From Desmodesmus armatus (lineage: Eukaryota > Chlorophyta > Chlorophyceae > Sphaeropleales > Scenedesmaceae): DNA of 64,000 nucleotides. Positions 48,843 through 60,754 of this stretch are shown one piece after another. The DNA lies in contig VIIQ02000002.1 of the NCBI GenBank assembly GCA_007449985.2, positions 186,001 through 250,000 on the forward strand, given 5' to 3'. Below the pieces are notes generated by a model, which searched no databases, was not told the origin of the DNA, and worked only from the letters and a program-made list of their open reading frames with translations. Made by a program: the position numbers and the translations under genes. Position 1 is the first letter of the stretch. Every line of letters starts with the position of its first letter.

Positions 48843-51800
48843 GACCTGCTCCCATAGCTTTGGCTCATAGGCAGGTGCCAAGGTCTGCAATGCAGCAGCA
48901 CAGGGTTGCCATGAGCACGGTGAATGTTCCCACAATGTTGAAGCAGCCAGCTAGTCTCGGTGATTTGTAAAAAACTGACAAACAGAGCCATCAGAACTAC
49001 TACACGTCCTGTCACAAGCGCATGCCTGGCCTCACACAAAGGTGTCAACCTGTCATTTTTGCCAAAATGCCTCAAAACATAGACCTCTTCCCACCCCAAC
49101 ATTGGACCATACGCAGGCCATGCAACAAGCCACGTCCTGTGCATATGTACCCTTCAGAAGCGTACAGGCTGCCCCAGGCATACACCATCAGCCCTCTCAC
49201 CTGCACGTAGTGTCTCAGCAAGCCTCCAAACAGCTGCACCTGCTGTCCATCCTGCTGCTGCACCCCATCCTGCACCAGCCAGGCCAGGTCCCACAGCAGG
49301 CTGGTGGGCAGGGCCTGCAGCTGCTGCCAGGCCAAGCTGGCGACGGCTGCAGCCACTGCTGCCATGTCTCCCTGGTGCAACACCTCCAGCGCAGCGATGA
49401 GGGAGCCACTTACCCTACTGCCTGACGCACACTGCAGGAAAGAGAGCGAGAGAGCCGGCACAGCAGGGGTGTGAGCGTTGTGTTTGGTGCTTTGCTCTTC
49501 TGAACAGCGTTTTGGGTTTGGAGAGCACCAAAATTCATGCCACAGCTGTGCAGCTGCTGCACCAGCCAGCGCTGTTGACTGCAATTTCTGCTGAGAGAAG
49601 CTTCCCTTACCAAAGCAAAATTCCAGCCTCCTCACAATTCACGCCAAAGCTACTGAGCTGTGACTGCTTCCTGTGGCAACCGCTCAGCTGTTATCTCCCA
49701 AAACTCCTCAGTCAAGCCCCTCAATACCAGGGGTGCTGCTCCCAGCACATCCCCGCACCTGAATGGGCTCCAGTGTTTCCAGCAGCTGCCCCCAGCTGCT
49801 GCTGTCGCTGATGCCTGCTGCAGCTGCTGCCACCTCATCCTGGAGGGCCTGGAGGCCTGCATCATGTGCTGCCCTGTACACCTCACGCAGCGAGCCAGGA
49901 CTGGCACCCTGTGACAGTGGGTGGTGTGGAGGCGCCGCAGCAGCACCAGCAGCAAGGCAGCAGCAAATAAGTCAGGTATAGACACCAGCTAAAGGCATCT
50001 GGTTGTCTTGGTTTGACATGGGGGTGCATTAGATCTTCCACACCCTGCATGATTGCTTAGGAAGGCACCAGCAAAAGCCTTTACAGGTGCGCAAGCAAAG
50101 GTGCTGCCAGCAACACACTACCGCCCTGTTGTATGCCCACACAACCCTGGTCAAAATGTTCACAGCACAGCACGCACCCCCCCCCCACACACACACACAC
50201 AGCCTGCCTGCCTGCTGGAATTGCATGTGACTTGCATCTATTCAATATGTTCAACACCAACACACAAGCTTAGTGTCTTACACCCACCTGTGCCAGGTCT
50301 TGCTGCCAGAGGTGTTCCAGTGCCTCACTCAAGCCGCCAAACAGCTGCACCGTATCATGCGGGTTGCTGGGCGGCACGAATCCATAGCACAGCACAAACT
50401 CCTCATTCAGTCCCTCTCTGTAGCTCAGCAGCAGCGGCTCCCCTTCACTGATTGCTTTGGTGCTGCTTAGGACCATCTCCCACGAACCAGAAGAACTGTT
50501 TTCGGGCGACACTACGTCCCAGCGGACGTTGTCTTGCGCGACGACTTCCCCGCTTGACAGCAAACCGTCAACTGCTGTGTCGCCTGCGTGGTTCAGCATG
50601 TCGATGAGCGGGACACACATACGGACACCAACGCCACCGGTTGGCGACGCGTTGCCAAAGGTGCGCGACATGACGATCTGCATAGCACGCAAAAGCAGTG
50701 CAAGCAACGTTGTTGCGGCATGTGCAAGGTGGCGGTTGGCTCAGCCACAGCACTGCCTGTGCCGCCTGTTGACCACCTGCAGGTGTTGTTCTGCCCTGTT
50801 CTTGTTGGGGCTGTCGGTAGCACCACAACCAGGCATGTCAGGTGTCAGGGGTGATTGCTGCCCGCCACACCTCCTCCCCTACCTCCCCACGACCTAACTT
50901 GCGCTCACAGCAGCACCACTGGGCCCTGGCTGCAGCTGAAGCCATGCAACAGTACAGACAGCGTCTCGTCGCGCAAACCACAAGGCAATAATGCAAAGCT
51001 ACCGCGCTGCGCTGCCCTTATTGGTCGTGCGGCTCGTTTGCATACTCCAGATGTTTCCTATGACATAAGCTCCGTGAAAGCAAAGCTACTGACACAGCAG
51101 GCTCACAGTGTGTGCCCAGCGGTACGCGCTGAGGTCTGCCCCCCTATGGCATCAGGCCTGCAGCTGGACCAGCTGGCCTGCATCTTGGCAGCATGGCCCT
51201 TGATGGAGGACACGGCAGCAGGCAGCTGCAGCTGATCAGCCTCAGCAGCGGTGAAGGTGTCCACAGCACTCGGTACTGACTGGGGCAGCGCCTGCAGCAC
51301 AGCAGCACATATAGGGTTTTGAACTGTTTTGGTTGATGTAGTGTGTCATGTAATTGAACAGGACCAGTGTGCAGCTGTACAGCTGCACCACATGCGCCGA
51401 CAGGCAACCAACATGCTGACGCAATTTATGTAGGACTACCTGCGAGTTTTTTATGCGGGAAGGAGCTACCATGCACAGCCACCCAGCGCTAGGGGACCAG
51501 GCACCACACCTGCAGGTAGGGGTACCATGGTGATGCTGGCCCCTTTTGCCGCTCCTGCAGCAGCTTGGCCACCAGCCTGTCCTGCCACATGGCACCCTGC
51601 AGGTGCACACACAGCACACACACACAGCACATGCATGCAGCACACGCATACGCGTAAAATAGGGATCATCCCACATGATGTGTGAACATGAAGACGTGTG
51701 TGCAGGTGAGAAGGTGCTGGAGGCACAGGCAGCAGGGCAGGAACAACAGGGAGATATGTTGTATAGACACGCCCGCCACAAGACACATAGGATGCTGGGC

Positions 51801-53776
51801 ACCCATGAACGGTGTCAAACATGGAAGGGCTGGCACAGCAGCGGCCATGCACAGCGCACACGTATGTGCGCATGCATACACAAGGGTCAACTGGCTGCAA
51901 CTACTGCCTGAGGTGCTGACCACAGCAAACGACACTCCACCTGTCACTTTGAGTCCAGCAACAGACCCCCTCCCCTCTTGCATGCTCATGCTGCGCCACC
52001 CGCTGTTGCGCCGACCGCTGCTGCTGCTGCTGTGTGTGTGTGTGTGTTCACTCACATGCCCCACCACTCGCTGCTGCTCCTCCTCTGCCATGACATCTGT
52101 AATGGCCAGCCTCAGGGGCACACGCACCAACACACTGCCAGCAGCAATGTCCTGCGCGCGCATATACAGTACGGTCCAATCATTGTGGACAGAGTCCCAA
52201 CCTTGGCGCTGGCCAGCAAGCCAGGGGCTCGTGAGGGTGCCCAGAGGGCCTGCTGACGTACCCCAGTCTCCCAGGTCAGGTGTGTTTTTGGCAACACGTC
52301 GTGGTGATTGCTGATAGCCAGCAGGCAAACACATGCACCAAGAGCAGGAATAAGTGCGGCACCGTCTGCAAGCTTGCTACATGACAGAGCCAGGCACATG
52401 ACCTACACCGCTGCCTGCAACCAGGCTGGGAAGAAACTGCCTGGCGTAGCCCGTGAGCATGCAAAAGGCATTTCAAGATGCACTGTCTCATACATGCAGA
52501 CAGCAAACTCACACAGTGCTCCAACAGCTGCTGCCGCCGCTGCTCGGGGTGGGCACTCCACCACCACCACCACCACCGCACGACACCACCACCACCACCA
52601 ACGCCAGCTCCCCTTACCCCCCCCCCCCTCCACACACACCTGGTCTGCCAGTATGCCTCTGTCCCCGTCAGCATCCTCATACAGGGCCAGGGGGCTGTCC
52701 TCACGCCCTATGCCCTCAACACCTACAGCAGTGGAAACCATGCAGTGGCCAGCTTCAGGTAGTGCCAGGCAGTGGCTGGTAGCCCCCCCCCCCCCCCGAA
52801 CAAAGCTTTTCTTGCATGACCACCACCACCGCAGCAGCAGCAGCACCACCACTACCACCACCACCACCACTGCCATCTACACCAGCGCCAACAGCATCAC
52901 TACAGCTCTCACCAAGGCCACCAGAAGCAGCATGCTCCTTTCCTGCACCCAAAGGGTCTCTCGACATACAGTCACACACCTGAGGCAGCAGCTTTCGTCC
53001 ACCCTGTGCTTGCGGCATGCAATCACCAGCACCCACCTCCCATTCTGTACCGGCACCTTATGCTTCCTGAGGCTTGCTCAGGTGCGCAGCCCCCCCCCCC
53101 CCAAAAAAGACAGCCTGCATCCCATCACCGGCGCATGGGGAACATATCTACATCATTCCACACAACATGCATTGGACCCTCCTCACCATCATATCATCAG
53201 ATGATGGGTGATGACGATCCAATGCATGTCGTGTGCAATGATGTAGATATGTACCTCACCCCCCCCCCCCCCCACCACCACCACCACCACCTCACCCACC
53301 CCAGCCACAACCAGGGTCTGCATGGTGCCCCACACAAACCACACTCTGTACCTGCAGCTGGCTGCTGTACCATATCATACACCCCATCCCTGCTCAAAAC
53401 CACCCAGACTTTACCAACAACCCCCATCCCAGGACACTATCCTGCCCCCCCCCCCACCCCACCCACCCGGCTTACCGTTGCTGACCAGCCACACCATAAG
53501 GTCCTCCAGCACTGACGTTCCTGAACCCTGATCAGTCTCAGCGCGTGAGCTGAGCTCTGAAGCTTGGGGATCAAGCTGCAGGGCCCTGGTAGCAACAGAT
53601 GGGGTGCCAGTGCTGCCTGGTCTGTACCGTGGGCCACTTGTGCTGGCTGCATGCTGCGGATGTTTAGCAGTGGAGAGGTTGTTGAACCTGATTGGCGATG
53701 TTGTGATTGCCTTTGGGACGGGAGACCTTTGCCCAGCAAGCCCTGGGGAGGGTGCCAGCGGGAGCATCAGCAGCAT
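48327..53776 (-). CDS. SET-domain lysine methyltransferase, Rubisco-LSMT type (one apparent frameshift)
   Basis: Nine exons on the minus strand: 53476-53776, 52640-52722, 52056-52151, 51510-51596, 51107-51291, 50288-50677, 49759-49908, 49201-49431, 48327-48884. The result is about 693 residues if one base is restored in exon 5. The SET domain is split around an inserted helical part. GDRGILADQDIAAGSVLVRV (from about residue 120) is the N-terminal SET segment. SRTFG and PLIDMLNHA (N280-H281) bind AdoMet, and EPLLLSYREG with EFVLCYGFVPP (Y337, Y349) closes the site. The C-terminal part resembles the LSMT substrate-binding region but carries long Gln and Ala runs. The first about 75 residues are basic and Ser/Ala/Pro-rich, probably a plastid transit peptide. 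The substrate (Rubisco large subunit, aldolase or other) is not decided by the sequence. Exon 5 changes frame at a C6 run (51139-51144). Confidence 0.83.
48691..48841. repeat. CTG/CAG arrays coding for Gln and Ala runs
   Basis: (CTG)n at about 48691-48728 reads as a run of 12 or so Gln on the minus strand. (CTG)n at about 48810-48841, in another phase, reads as about 11 Ala. Both lie in the last exon of the SET gene, so the same repeat makes two different homopolymers. Confidence 0.85.
53142..53252. repeat. Long imperfect hairpin in SET intron 1
   Basis: The left arm 53142-53187 pairs with the right arm up to 53252; the centre is near 53197. The outer 16 bases match perfectly (ACATATCTACATCATT / AATGATGTAGATATGT), and over about 46 paired positions there are five mismatches. 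On the minus strand, the sense of the SET transcript, two of the five become G-U pairs. It is flanked by C-runs. It is a candidate small-RNA precursor or a terminal-inverted-repeat element. Confidence 0.8.
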
Positions 53777-54309
53777 TTCATACACTGAACAGCCTGTGGC
53801 AATGATCAGCAGCGAGGCTGCAACTGGTCGCGATTGCAAGTAGAGAACCAAAGCAAGTTGCTGACAACCACGACACCGGTCGCCTTGACCCTTTCATGGC
53901 ATTTACAGGGACGTTTGTCATCAACGGTGGTGCTCCTTCTACGTTGAGGGAAGAGGCTGGTCTGCAGATGTAAGGACGTGTTGGATGCCTTTTGAATCGT
54001 TCAGATACTCTGGTCAGCTCAGCGCAGTCCCGAAGTCGAAACTGACAAACTTGTTTTGGACGCTTGCGCACCTGCCAATCACCGTCAGTCCGTTTGATTT
54101 GCATCAAGTTATCTTGAAACGGCTGCCCAAAAGTTTAAGCTCCAGCGGCAGGCCAACTGCTACAGCAGCAGCAGCAACAGCAGCAACAGCAGCAACAGCG
54201 GCAGCCCGGCATAGTGTTGTGGCTATCTCTTCATACTAGCTCTCTGCTACAGCAGTGACTCATTCGTGCACCCTAGACCCCTCCCAGCAGCACCAGCAGC
54301 GCCACCACC
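53777..54309. other. Divergent promoter between the SET and RSL1D1-like genes
   Basis: 533 bases between the two start codons. The SET frame stays open upstream as far as a TTG at 53851. A CAG/CAA array at about 54161-54200 lies in the presumed 5' region of the plus-strand gene. No TATA box was recognised. Confidence 0.4.
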
Positions 54310-56598
54310 ATGGTGGACCTGCCAGGCTTTGACAAGCAGCAGCTCAAAAAGGCAGTCAAATCGCTGCTGAAGTACGTGGGAGAGCAGCAGGAGTCCGGAC
54401 CAGCACAACTCATAGAGGAGGACGAGCTGCTGCACCTAGTGGTGGCCTTGAAAAAGGCGCCAGTGGGGCCTCGTAAGGACAAGCCCATCCGGCTGCCCAT
54501 CCCACACCCACTGTTTACAGCAGAGGGCGCAGAGATCTGTCTGTTTGTGAAGGACCACAAGGGGGAGGGACACAAGGCGGCAAAGGCACGACTGGCCAAG
54601 CTGCAGAAGAACGGCGGCGTGCACAAGGTGGGGGGTCCTAGGGGCTGGCAGTGGGGTGTGTGTTGTGTGGTGGGGGGTTGGGGTGTCTTTCAAAGGTGTC
54701 TATCTTTACTAGTCGGTGTCCTTGCACTTGACTTATGTTGGCCTGAGCAACGCGGGAGCCTTCGCGCCTCAAGCAGTACAGTGGTGGTGGAGAGGGCAGT
54801 GGGTGCCTACATGCAGTTCACATGCAGTTCAGATCACCTTGCGGCTTATTGACTGCCGTCTTGGTGTGTCGTCTACGCTGTCCTTTCACCAGGTTGTGGG
54901 TCTTTCCAAGCTGCGCACAAAGTACGAGTCACATGAAGCCAAGCGGCAGCTGTGTGACTCATACGACCTCTTCCTGGCTGACGAGCGCATCGTACCATCA
55001 CTGCCTAAGCTCATAGGTGGGGGGGGGGGGGGGAGACTGCAGGGGCAGGGGCACGGGAGCAGGGGGCCCTTTCGGCAAGATGGGGGGGAAGGGTTGAGTC
55101 CTCGGTGGGAGAGACAGGGGGGTGCAGCAGCCAAGGCAGTTGGGCCAGGTGCAGATGGCAGGTTTGGATCAGCAGTAGGAGGCATAGTGATTCAGTGCGC
55201 TGAACAGCAGGAGCGATTGCGCTCGATAGCTTCAGCAGTGGTGTTGGCTGCTTGGTGAAGTGCCAGGCAGGCATTTGTGAAGGTGTGTTGTCGAAAAGTG
55301 AAGTGACCTGACCCTGCATGTGCTGCTGCTGCTGCTGCTGTTGTTGTTGTTGTGCAGGCAAGAGCTTTTTCAAGAAGAAGAAGCAGCCCATCCCTATCCA
55401 CCTCAAGGCAACAGACTTTGCAGGTACAGCACACATGCCACAGCACACAGCATGGCGTGGCACAGCACAACGCGGCACAGCACAGCGCAAGGCACATCGT
55501 CAGCCATAAGTTGTGTCAGCAGCAAGCGTTCACAGCAGCTGTGCGCATCCCACAGCCCCCATAGCAACGGAGCCATCATGCTCGCAGCTTGGGCTGGCAC
55601 ACAGCTATGCCTGTGGTAGCCCACTGCTGTAGTTGCATGTGGATCTGCTAGTGCAGGATGATCGTCCCAAGCAGCTGCTGTTCTATTTCTATCTTCAACG
55701 TGCCTGCCTCAGACGAATGTTTACAATCTGCAGCTTTGAAGTGATAGGTCACATTCATCTTGCCACGCTGGTCACTGACAGTGCATGCTTCGTACTTTCC
55801 TGTGTACTGTGCCCTGCTCCATATCATCTACCCTCCCCTCGCTCCTGCTTCCCTCCCCCCAGCTCAAGTGAAGCAGGCGTTGGAGGCGACCTACATGGTT
55901 CCCCCCTCAGGCACGTGTGTGAGCATCCGTGTGGCGCGCAGCAGCATGCCAGCAGAGGCAGTGGCGGCAAATGCCCTGGCGGCACTGCAGGGTGTGGTGA
56001 AGCACATACCCAAGAAGTGGGCCAACGTGCAGGTGGGTGCAAGCAGGGAGGCATCTGGCAAACAGTGCAGGTGCATGCTGTAGCAACAGCTTTTGTGGGG
56101 AGTTTGTAGGAGCGCCAGCAAGGGAAGGGGTTGAGCGATAAGCGCAGACCGGCGGGGTTTCTTAGTGCATTGCGCATGTGTGTGTCTTTGCTGGCAGTGC
56201 ACCTCTTGGGAAGATAGGGCAGGTGTGCTCTAGGGACGTGCAGCTGGCAGAGCTGTCAAGGCCTTGGTCTGATGGGGCAGACAGATATCATGAGTCTCAA
56301 GTGTTAGCACTGGCATGGCCTACAGGCTTTGTGTGTAGACACAGAGAGTGCATCCAGCCAATGAATCATCCAATCAAAGCTGCCACATTCCGAAGTTGTG
56401 TAGAAGTGCGTGTTGTAGCAGCAAGGTTTGCTTTGCGCAACAAGTGCTGTTGGAACGCACCAACTGCAATGTGCTGTGCTGTGTATCTGCTACGTACTGC
56501 AGGCTGTGTACTTGAAGACGAATGAGTCAGTGGCGCTGCCGGTGTACCAGGTGCTGCCTGACGCACCCACAAAGATTGCAGCAGTGCAGCAGGCGTGA
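54310..56598 (+). CDS. Ribosomal L1-domain protein, RSL1D1/UTP30/Cic1-like
   Basis: Five exons, 54310-54627, 54893-55016, 55358-55423, 55863-56032 and 56503-56598, make exactly 258 codons (257 residues). It starts MVDLPGFDKQQLKKAVKSLL. The L1 fold is shown by KPIRLPIPHPLF, EICLFVKDHKGEGHKAAKAR, VVGLSKLRTKYESHEAKRQL, CDSYDLFLADERIVPSLPKL, then IGKSFFKKKKQPIPIHL and VKQALEATYMVPPSGTCVS. Members of this group are nucleolar and work in small- or large-subunit ribosome biogenesis (UTP30/CIC1 in yeast, RSL1D1 in human). The C-terminal acidic or basic tail of the human protein is absent. LADERI followed by a Lys-rich loop distinguishes it from plastid or mitochondrial L1. Intron 2 contains G15 and CTG/TTG runs near its ends. 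Confidence 0.9.
56331..56400 (+). repeat. Dispersed repeat, copy B
   Basis: About 70 bases similar to 43754-43821, in the last intron of the RSL1D1-like gene. The shared blocks are GTGTGTAGACACA, GCATCCAGCCAATG and CGAAGT. Confidence 0.7.
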
Positions 56599-57423
56599 AT
56601 GCGCAGACAGTGACGTTGGTAATGAGCAGCAGCAGCGACGGCAGCACTTATGCAGCTGGCGTCTTTTTTCATTGAACAGCAGCACCGCCGGTCTCAGCGG
56701 GAGTCGTTTTGGAAAGATTTATGAATGGATTGTTACAGAATGTGTTGTTGGAGGGTCACTGGTTGCACTAGTGCACCAGGGTGCAGCTGGAGATGGTTTT
56801 GCCTGATTTTGCAGCGGCGAAGGGCCAGCCAGTGGGCGCGCATTGTTGGTCACGTGCAGCAGCTGCAGTTGCAGTGGCAACCCAGGTTGTTCTGGCAGGT
56901 GTTTGGGTAATATCACTGTCAGCGGCTGGCCTAGTAGGGCCTTCAATTTTTCCAAGAGGCCTTACAGAGCATGTGGGGTGGCGCACCAGCATGCCCCTGG
57001 GTAAGGGCCACTATGTTGGCAGCTGTTGGCAGCCAGGGTCTGGCTGAGACAGTGATGGGGCTGGATTTTCTGTTGAAGTTTGGTGCAACATCATGACCCA
57101 TGTGTTGATTAACTTGCTGTTGATTGAGAGCAGTTCACGAGGCGACGCCGACACCAGTCGAAATAGCTTCTGCTGTCTTGGAAGACCTCGTACTGCATTC
57201 GTTGAGAATCATATTACAGGAACACCCTAATTCCTGTCAACAGTATCGGGCCGAGGGCCGACGACATCGATGACGACTGACTCACGAGGTGACGTATCCG
57301 TTGCCGAGAAAGAAGGCAGGGGATAAGGGCTGCTCACCGTGCATTGAACGAAAATAGTTTCGCTGAAAACACTACGAAAACACTACAGCTCACTTTTCAG
57401 TCATACACAACCACCCAGCAAGG
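56599..57423. other. Spacer between the RSL1D1-like and CURT1-like genes
   Basis: 825 bases with no supportable gene; it should hold the 3' UTR of the first gene and the promoter of the second. Confidence 0.45.
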
Positions 57424-59260
57424 ATGCTCCTCCTGCAGAAGTGCTCCACCCCCCTTGGCCTGGGTCGCCCCCAGCGCCTCGCAGCCCCTCGCAGCCTTGT
57501 TGCTGTGCGCTACCGGGAAGAAGAGAAGACAGAGACCCCTCGCACCTGGCAGGACTCACCCTACTACTCAGGTGGGGCCAGGGGTGCAAGCACTTGTGCA
57601 ACACATACACTCACCCTTGGAGGCGCATTGCATAGTGACGTGCTTGTGCATTTCTTGCCAAAGAACCCATAGTAGAGGATGCGCAGTGTGCAATGCATGT
57701 GGCAAGATGACAAAAACGCAAATCTTGCAGCATTGGTCTTGGGACAAGCTGTCCTTGGCTCGTCGGTGCTGCATGAAGCTTTCGTGCACAGGGTGCATCA
57801 ACTGCCACCCCAATGCATGCGTGCCCATCCTTGTGGTCTCAGACAACCCCGGGTGCTTATTAGCCCATCACCAGCAGCATCACTGTCGCTGCTGTGCACT
57901 GACTGCGCTAATGCATCCTTTGTGCCGCTATGCTGTGCTGTCAACAGGTACTAGCGATGACCCGTCAGAGTCTCTGCGCAACGGCTGGAACAACCTGAAG
58001 GCCAAGTGGGACGACTGGGAGCCAGAGAAGAGGTGAGAGCAACAGGAGCACCAAGCTGGTGTTGGCTGCGCTTGCAAGTCTCAGCCCAGAACACCATTGC
58101 AGGTGCTGGGATGCCTGCAATGCGCGCATTGGACCATCCCTTTACAGCACCAGCAGATCACACACTCATGCAGTGCATTGCGAACCATCAAGAGCACCTT
58201 GCAGCTAATAGCATGAAATCACGTGTGAGCTGTTCAGCTTGTGAGCTATGCGCACTGCGCAAGCAATTGCTGCACAACGCCAGCGCATGCTACTACATTG
58301 CCTGCAGTACCGGACGGCTCCCTGTCTTACTGTCCTTGTCTCTGCTCACCTGTTTGTGCTTCAGGAACCAGACCCTTGCCTGGGGTGGTGGTGGCCTGCT
58401 GGTGCTGTACCTGGCCAACGGCCTGATCAACCAGATCGACAGGCTGCCCCTGCTGCCTCAGTTCCTGCAGCTAGTGGGCTTTGCCTTCACATCCTGGTTC
58501 GCATTCAGGTGAGACTGCATTGGTCCCAGATCTGTCGGAGGGTGTGCACGGGCATTTTCCCATTCTGTACAGGCTTTACCAATCAGACGTGCACTACGTG
58601 TTTGTCATGGGCACTTGGTAGTGACTCACCTCGGAGGCACCCATCCATCTGCTACCAAGGTGGGGAACAGCGTTGCTGCGGTGTTAATATCTAGGCAGAT
58701 AGAGACAAGTTGCCCTCTGAGTAATGTTAGGGACAGCTGGCTCATGCTGGTTCATCACAGCCTGTCACAGCCTGATCAGTCAGGACAACCCCTCTGATTT
58801 CTGCCCTGCCATGGCTCCGCTTCCGCCCAGGTACCTGCTGTACGCTGATGGCCGTGAGGACCTGTCCAAGCTGTGTCCCTACCTCCCCCCCCTCTGGGTG
58901 CACAGTATAATCTCAACCCATTCACACCCTGCTGCTGTCCCGTGCATTCACTGCAACAGGTACCTGCTGTATGCTGATGGCCGTGAGGACCTGTCCAAGC
59001 TGTCCCTTGACAAGGTGCTGGGCCGTGCTGACGAGGAGGCCGAGGAGTTCAGCCGCAGCTTTGGCCGCGCCTTTGCCGAGGGAGGCGAGGGCATCGGCGA
59101 GGCTGGTGACCGCATTCGTAAGAGTGAGGCTGGCAGGGCGATCAAGGATGCCACGAATGACGGCAAGCTGTCTGATGGCAGCAGCGGGGGCTACTCTAGC
59201 AGGGAGGTGAAGAGCAACATCAAGTCGGCGAGGAAGGACCTTGAGGACACCCTGCCATGA
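57424..59260 (+). CDS. CURT1: CURT1-like thylakoid curvature protein (CAAD domain)
   Basis: Exons 57424-57571, 57948-58032, 58365-58508 and 58960-59260 give 225 residues. An alternative last exon starting at 58831 adds 43 in-frame residues (268). The N terminus (MLLLQKCSTPLGLGRPQRLA, Arg/Leu/Pro-rich) is a transit peptide. A Trp-rich amphipathic helix follows (LRNGWNNLKAKWDDWEPEKR), then two membrane helices around the family signature NQIDRLPLLPQFLQLVGFAF. CURT1 proteins oligomerise and bend thylakoid membranes at grana margins. A Tyr/Leu/Asp segment RYLLYADGREDLSKL follows the second helix, as in other members, and the long C-terminal tail is charged and probably helical (RADEEAEEFSRSFGRAFAEG). 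The tail is longer than in plant CURT1. TGTAA at 59677-59681 may end the transcript. Confidence 0.9.
58831..59002 (+). repeat. Tandem duplication of an exon start in CURT1
   Basis: The AG acceptor and the next about 43 bases occur twice, starting at 58831 and 58960, with nearly identical DNA; both encode YLLYADGREDLSKL. The spacing is 129 bases (43 codons) and the sequence between is open in frame. Either acceptor therefore gives an uninterrupted protein. Confidence 0.88.
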
Positions 59261-60754
59261 ACATGAAGATGAACATGAACGCATGGAATGTGGGTGGTGA
59301 TGGTGTGGCATGAGTTGATGTCCGGATGCACGACAACATGTATGTTGCGCGGGCTGTATACTTGGAGTTGAGGTTGTTGTTGTTTGCCTCAGCGCTGCTG
59401 TGCCAGTTTTCCACGCATTGCAATGCATTGTGTGTGCCAGCGGATGGGCGCCCTGCATTGGTGCGCAAGTACCCAACCACCCCGCGCGCGCCAATTTTCC
59501 AGTGTACACCTCAAATGTGGGTTGTGTGCATGTACTGGCAAGGGATCATGATCATGGCCGTACATCCCTTTCAATGGCAGTCAGGTGCACCCCTGGGGTC
59601 CCTCGAACCTTTTTGTTGTGAGAGGCAGTTGGCATTGCCGCATGTCGGCAGCAATTCTTGTGCCTGTGCGATGTTGTGTAACATTCCGGGCCGCTGCTAT
59701 TACAAGTAGCGAGGGTAATCAGTGCAACAGCATCTTCAACGTGTTGTTGACTTTCAACTTGAAGCATGAGAGGGAGAACAGCCAGCATAACTGCTTACAG
59801 CTGAAGATAACCAGCAAACAAGCAGAGGCGTTTGACAAAGTGCGGGAGATTGAGCGCGGACTGTGTTGCTGTGACCAGGATTGTGCATAAGCCTGAGTTT
59901 CATTGCGGCAGGCAACTTTACAGCAAAAGCTTGGCATGGGCTCAACACTCCAATGAATTGCAGCATCATGACAGTGCTGTACTACAGGGATGACAGCGTA
60001 TCGCAACAGGGATGGTTTAAATATATTGCCCCATCACATCCAGCCATCCAGCAAAGGCGAAGCCACCGTTATGCAGCCAGTGCTTGCCAGGACGATTGAC
60101 ACGATAGTGCTGCCAGGTCAACAAGTGAGCTGCCAAAGGATCTGACATCCTAGCATGCATGAAACACCACCTGATTGCCCTAACCTCCCCGGTTCCGGGC
60201 ACTGTCTTACTGATTGCCCTAACACTGCACGGTTTCAGCCCTGCACACCTCCACTTTGGTTGCTGTGGTCCCGGACATGGCATACTGGGATACGGCATAC
60301 TGGGATCCACAGACGCTGTCAATGTGCAACACCAATCCTGCGAAGGGTGCATACAGTTTGGCACAGCAACACACCACCAGCCCAGCAACCATTCTGCAGC
60401 TGGCCCAGCCCATTGAGCTGGGATAATAAATGGTGTTCAGCGGGTTTTGAGCCCAAATCAACCTTCCAGAGGGTGAACCCTGTAAGGCTTTGGTGACCAC
60501 CAGTCCAAGCCCGCCAAGATGTTCTTGGGACGGACAAGCACGAACGTCGCGTAGCCTTCTATCAATATGTCCTAATGAAACGAACTATAGCTTCCAATAA
60601 GAGTCGTAGTCGACGTCATCTGCCGCAAGTGAAAGGTTCGTGACAACGAGGCTGCCGACCACAGTGGAGTCCCGCGCAGAGAACAGCAACCCCTACATTG
60701 TTGACATCACTCCGAAACCTGATAAAAAGACACAAGGAGGCTTATACCGGAGCA
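59261..60754. other. Spacer between the CURT1-like and ubiquitin-like genes
   Basis: 1.5 kb, no supportable gene. The first 420 bases are probably CURT1 3' UTR up to TGTAA at 59677-59681. An open frame at 60640-60758 (SNPYIVDITPKPDKKTQG) lacks an ATG and is taken as 5' UTR of the next gene. Confidence 0.45.
59677..59681 (+). promoter_or_regulatory. Candidate TGTAA polyadenylation signal of CURT1
   Basis: TGTAA 417 bases past the CURT1 stop. It is the green-algal motif but a short match. Confidence 0.35.

Noticed and set aside
52555..52600. CCA/CAC arrays as a CRISPR-like or coding repeat
   Set aside because: These are simple-sequence microsatellites in SET introns, without spacers or conserved repeats.
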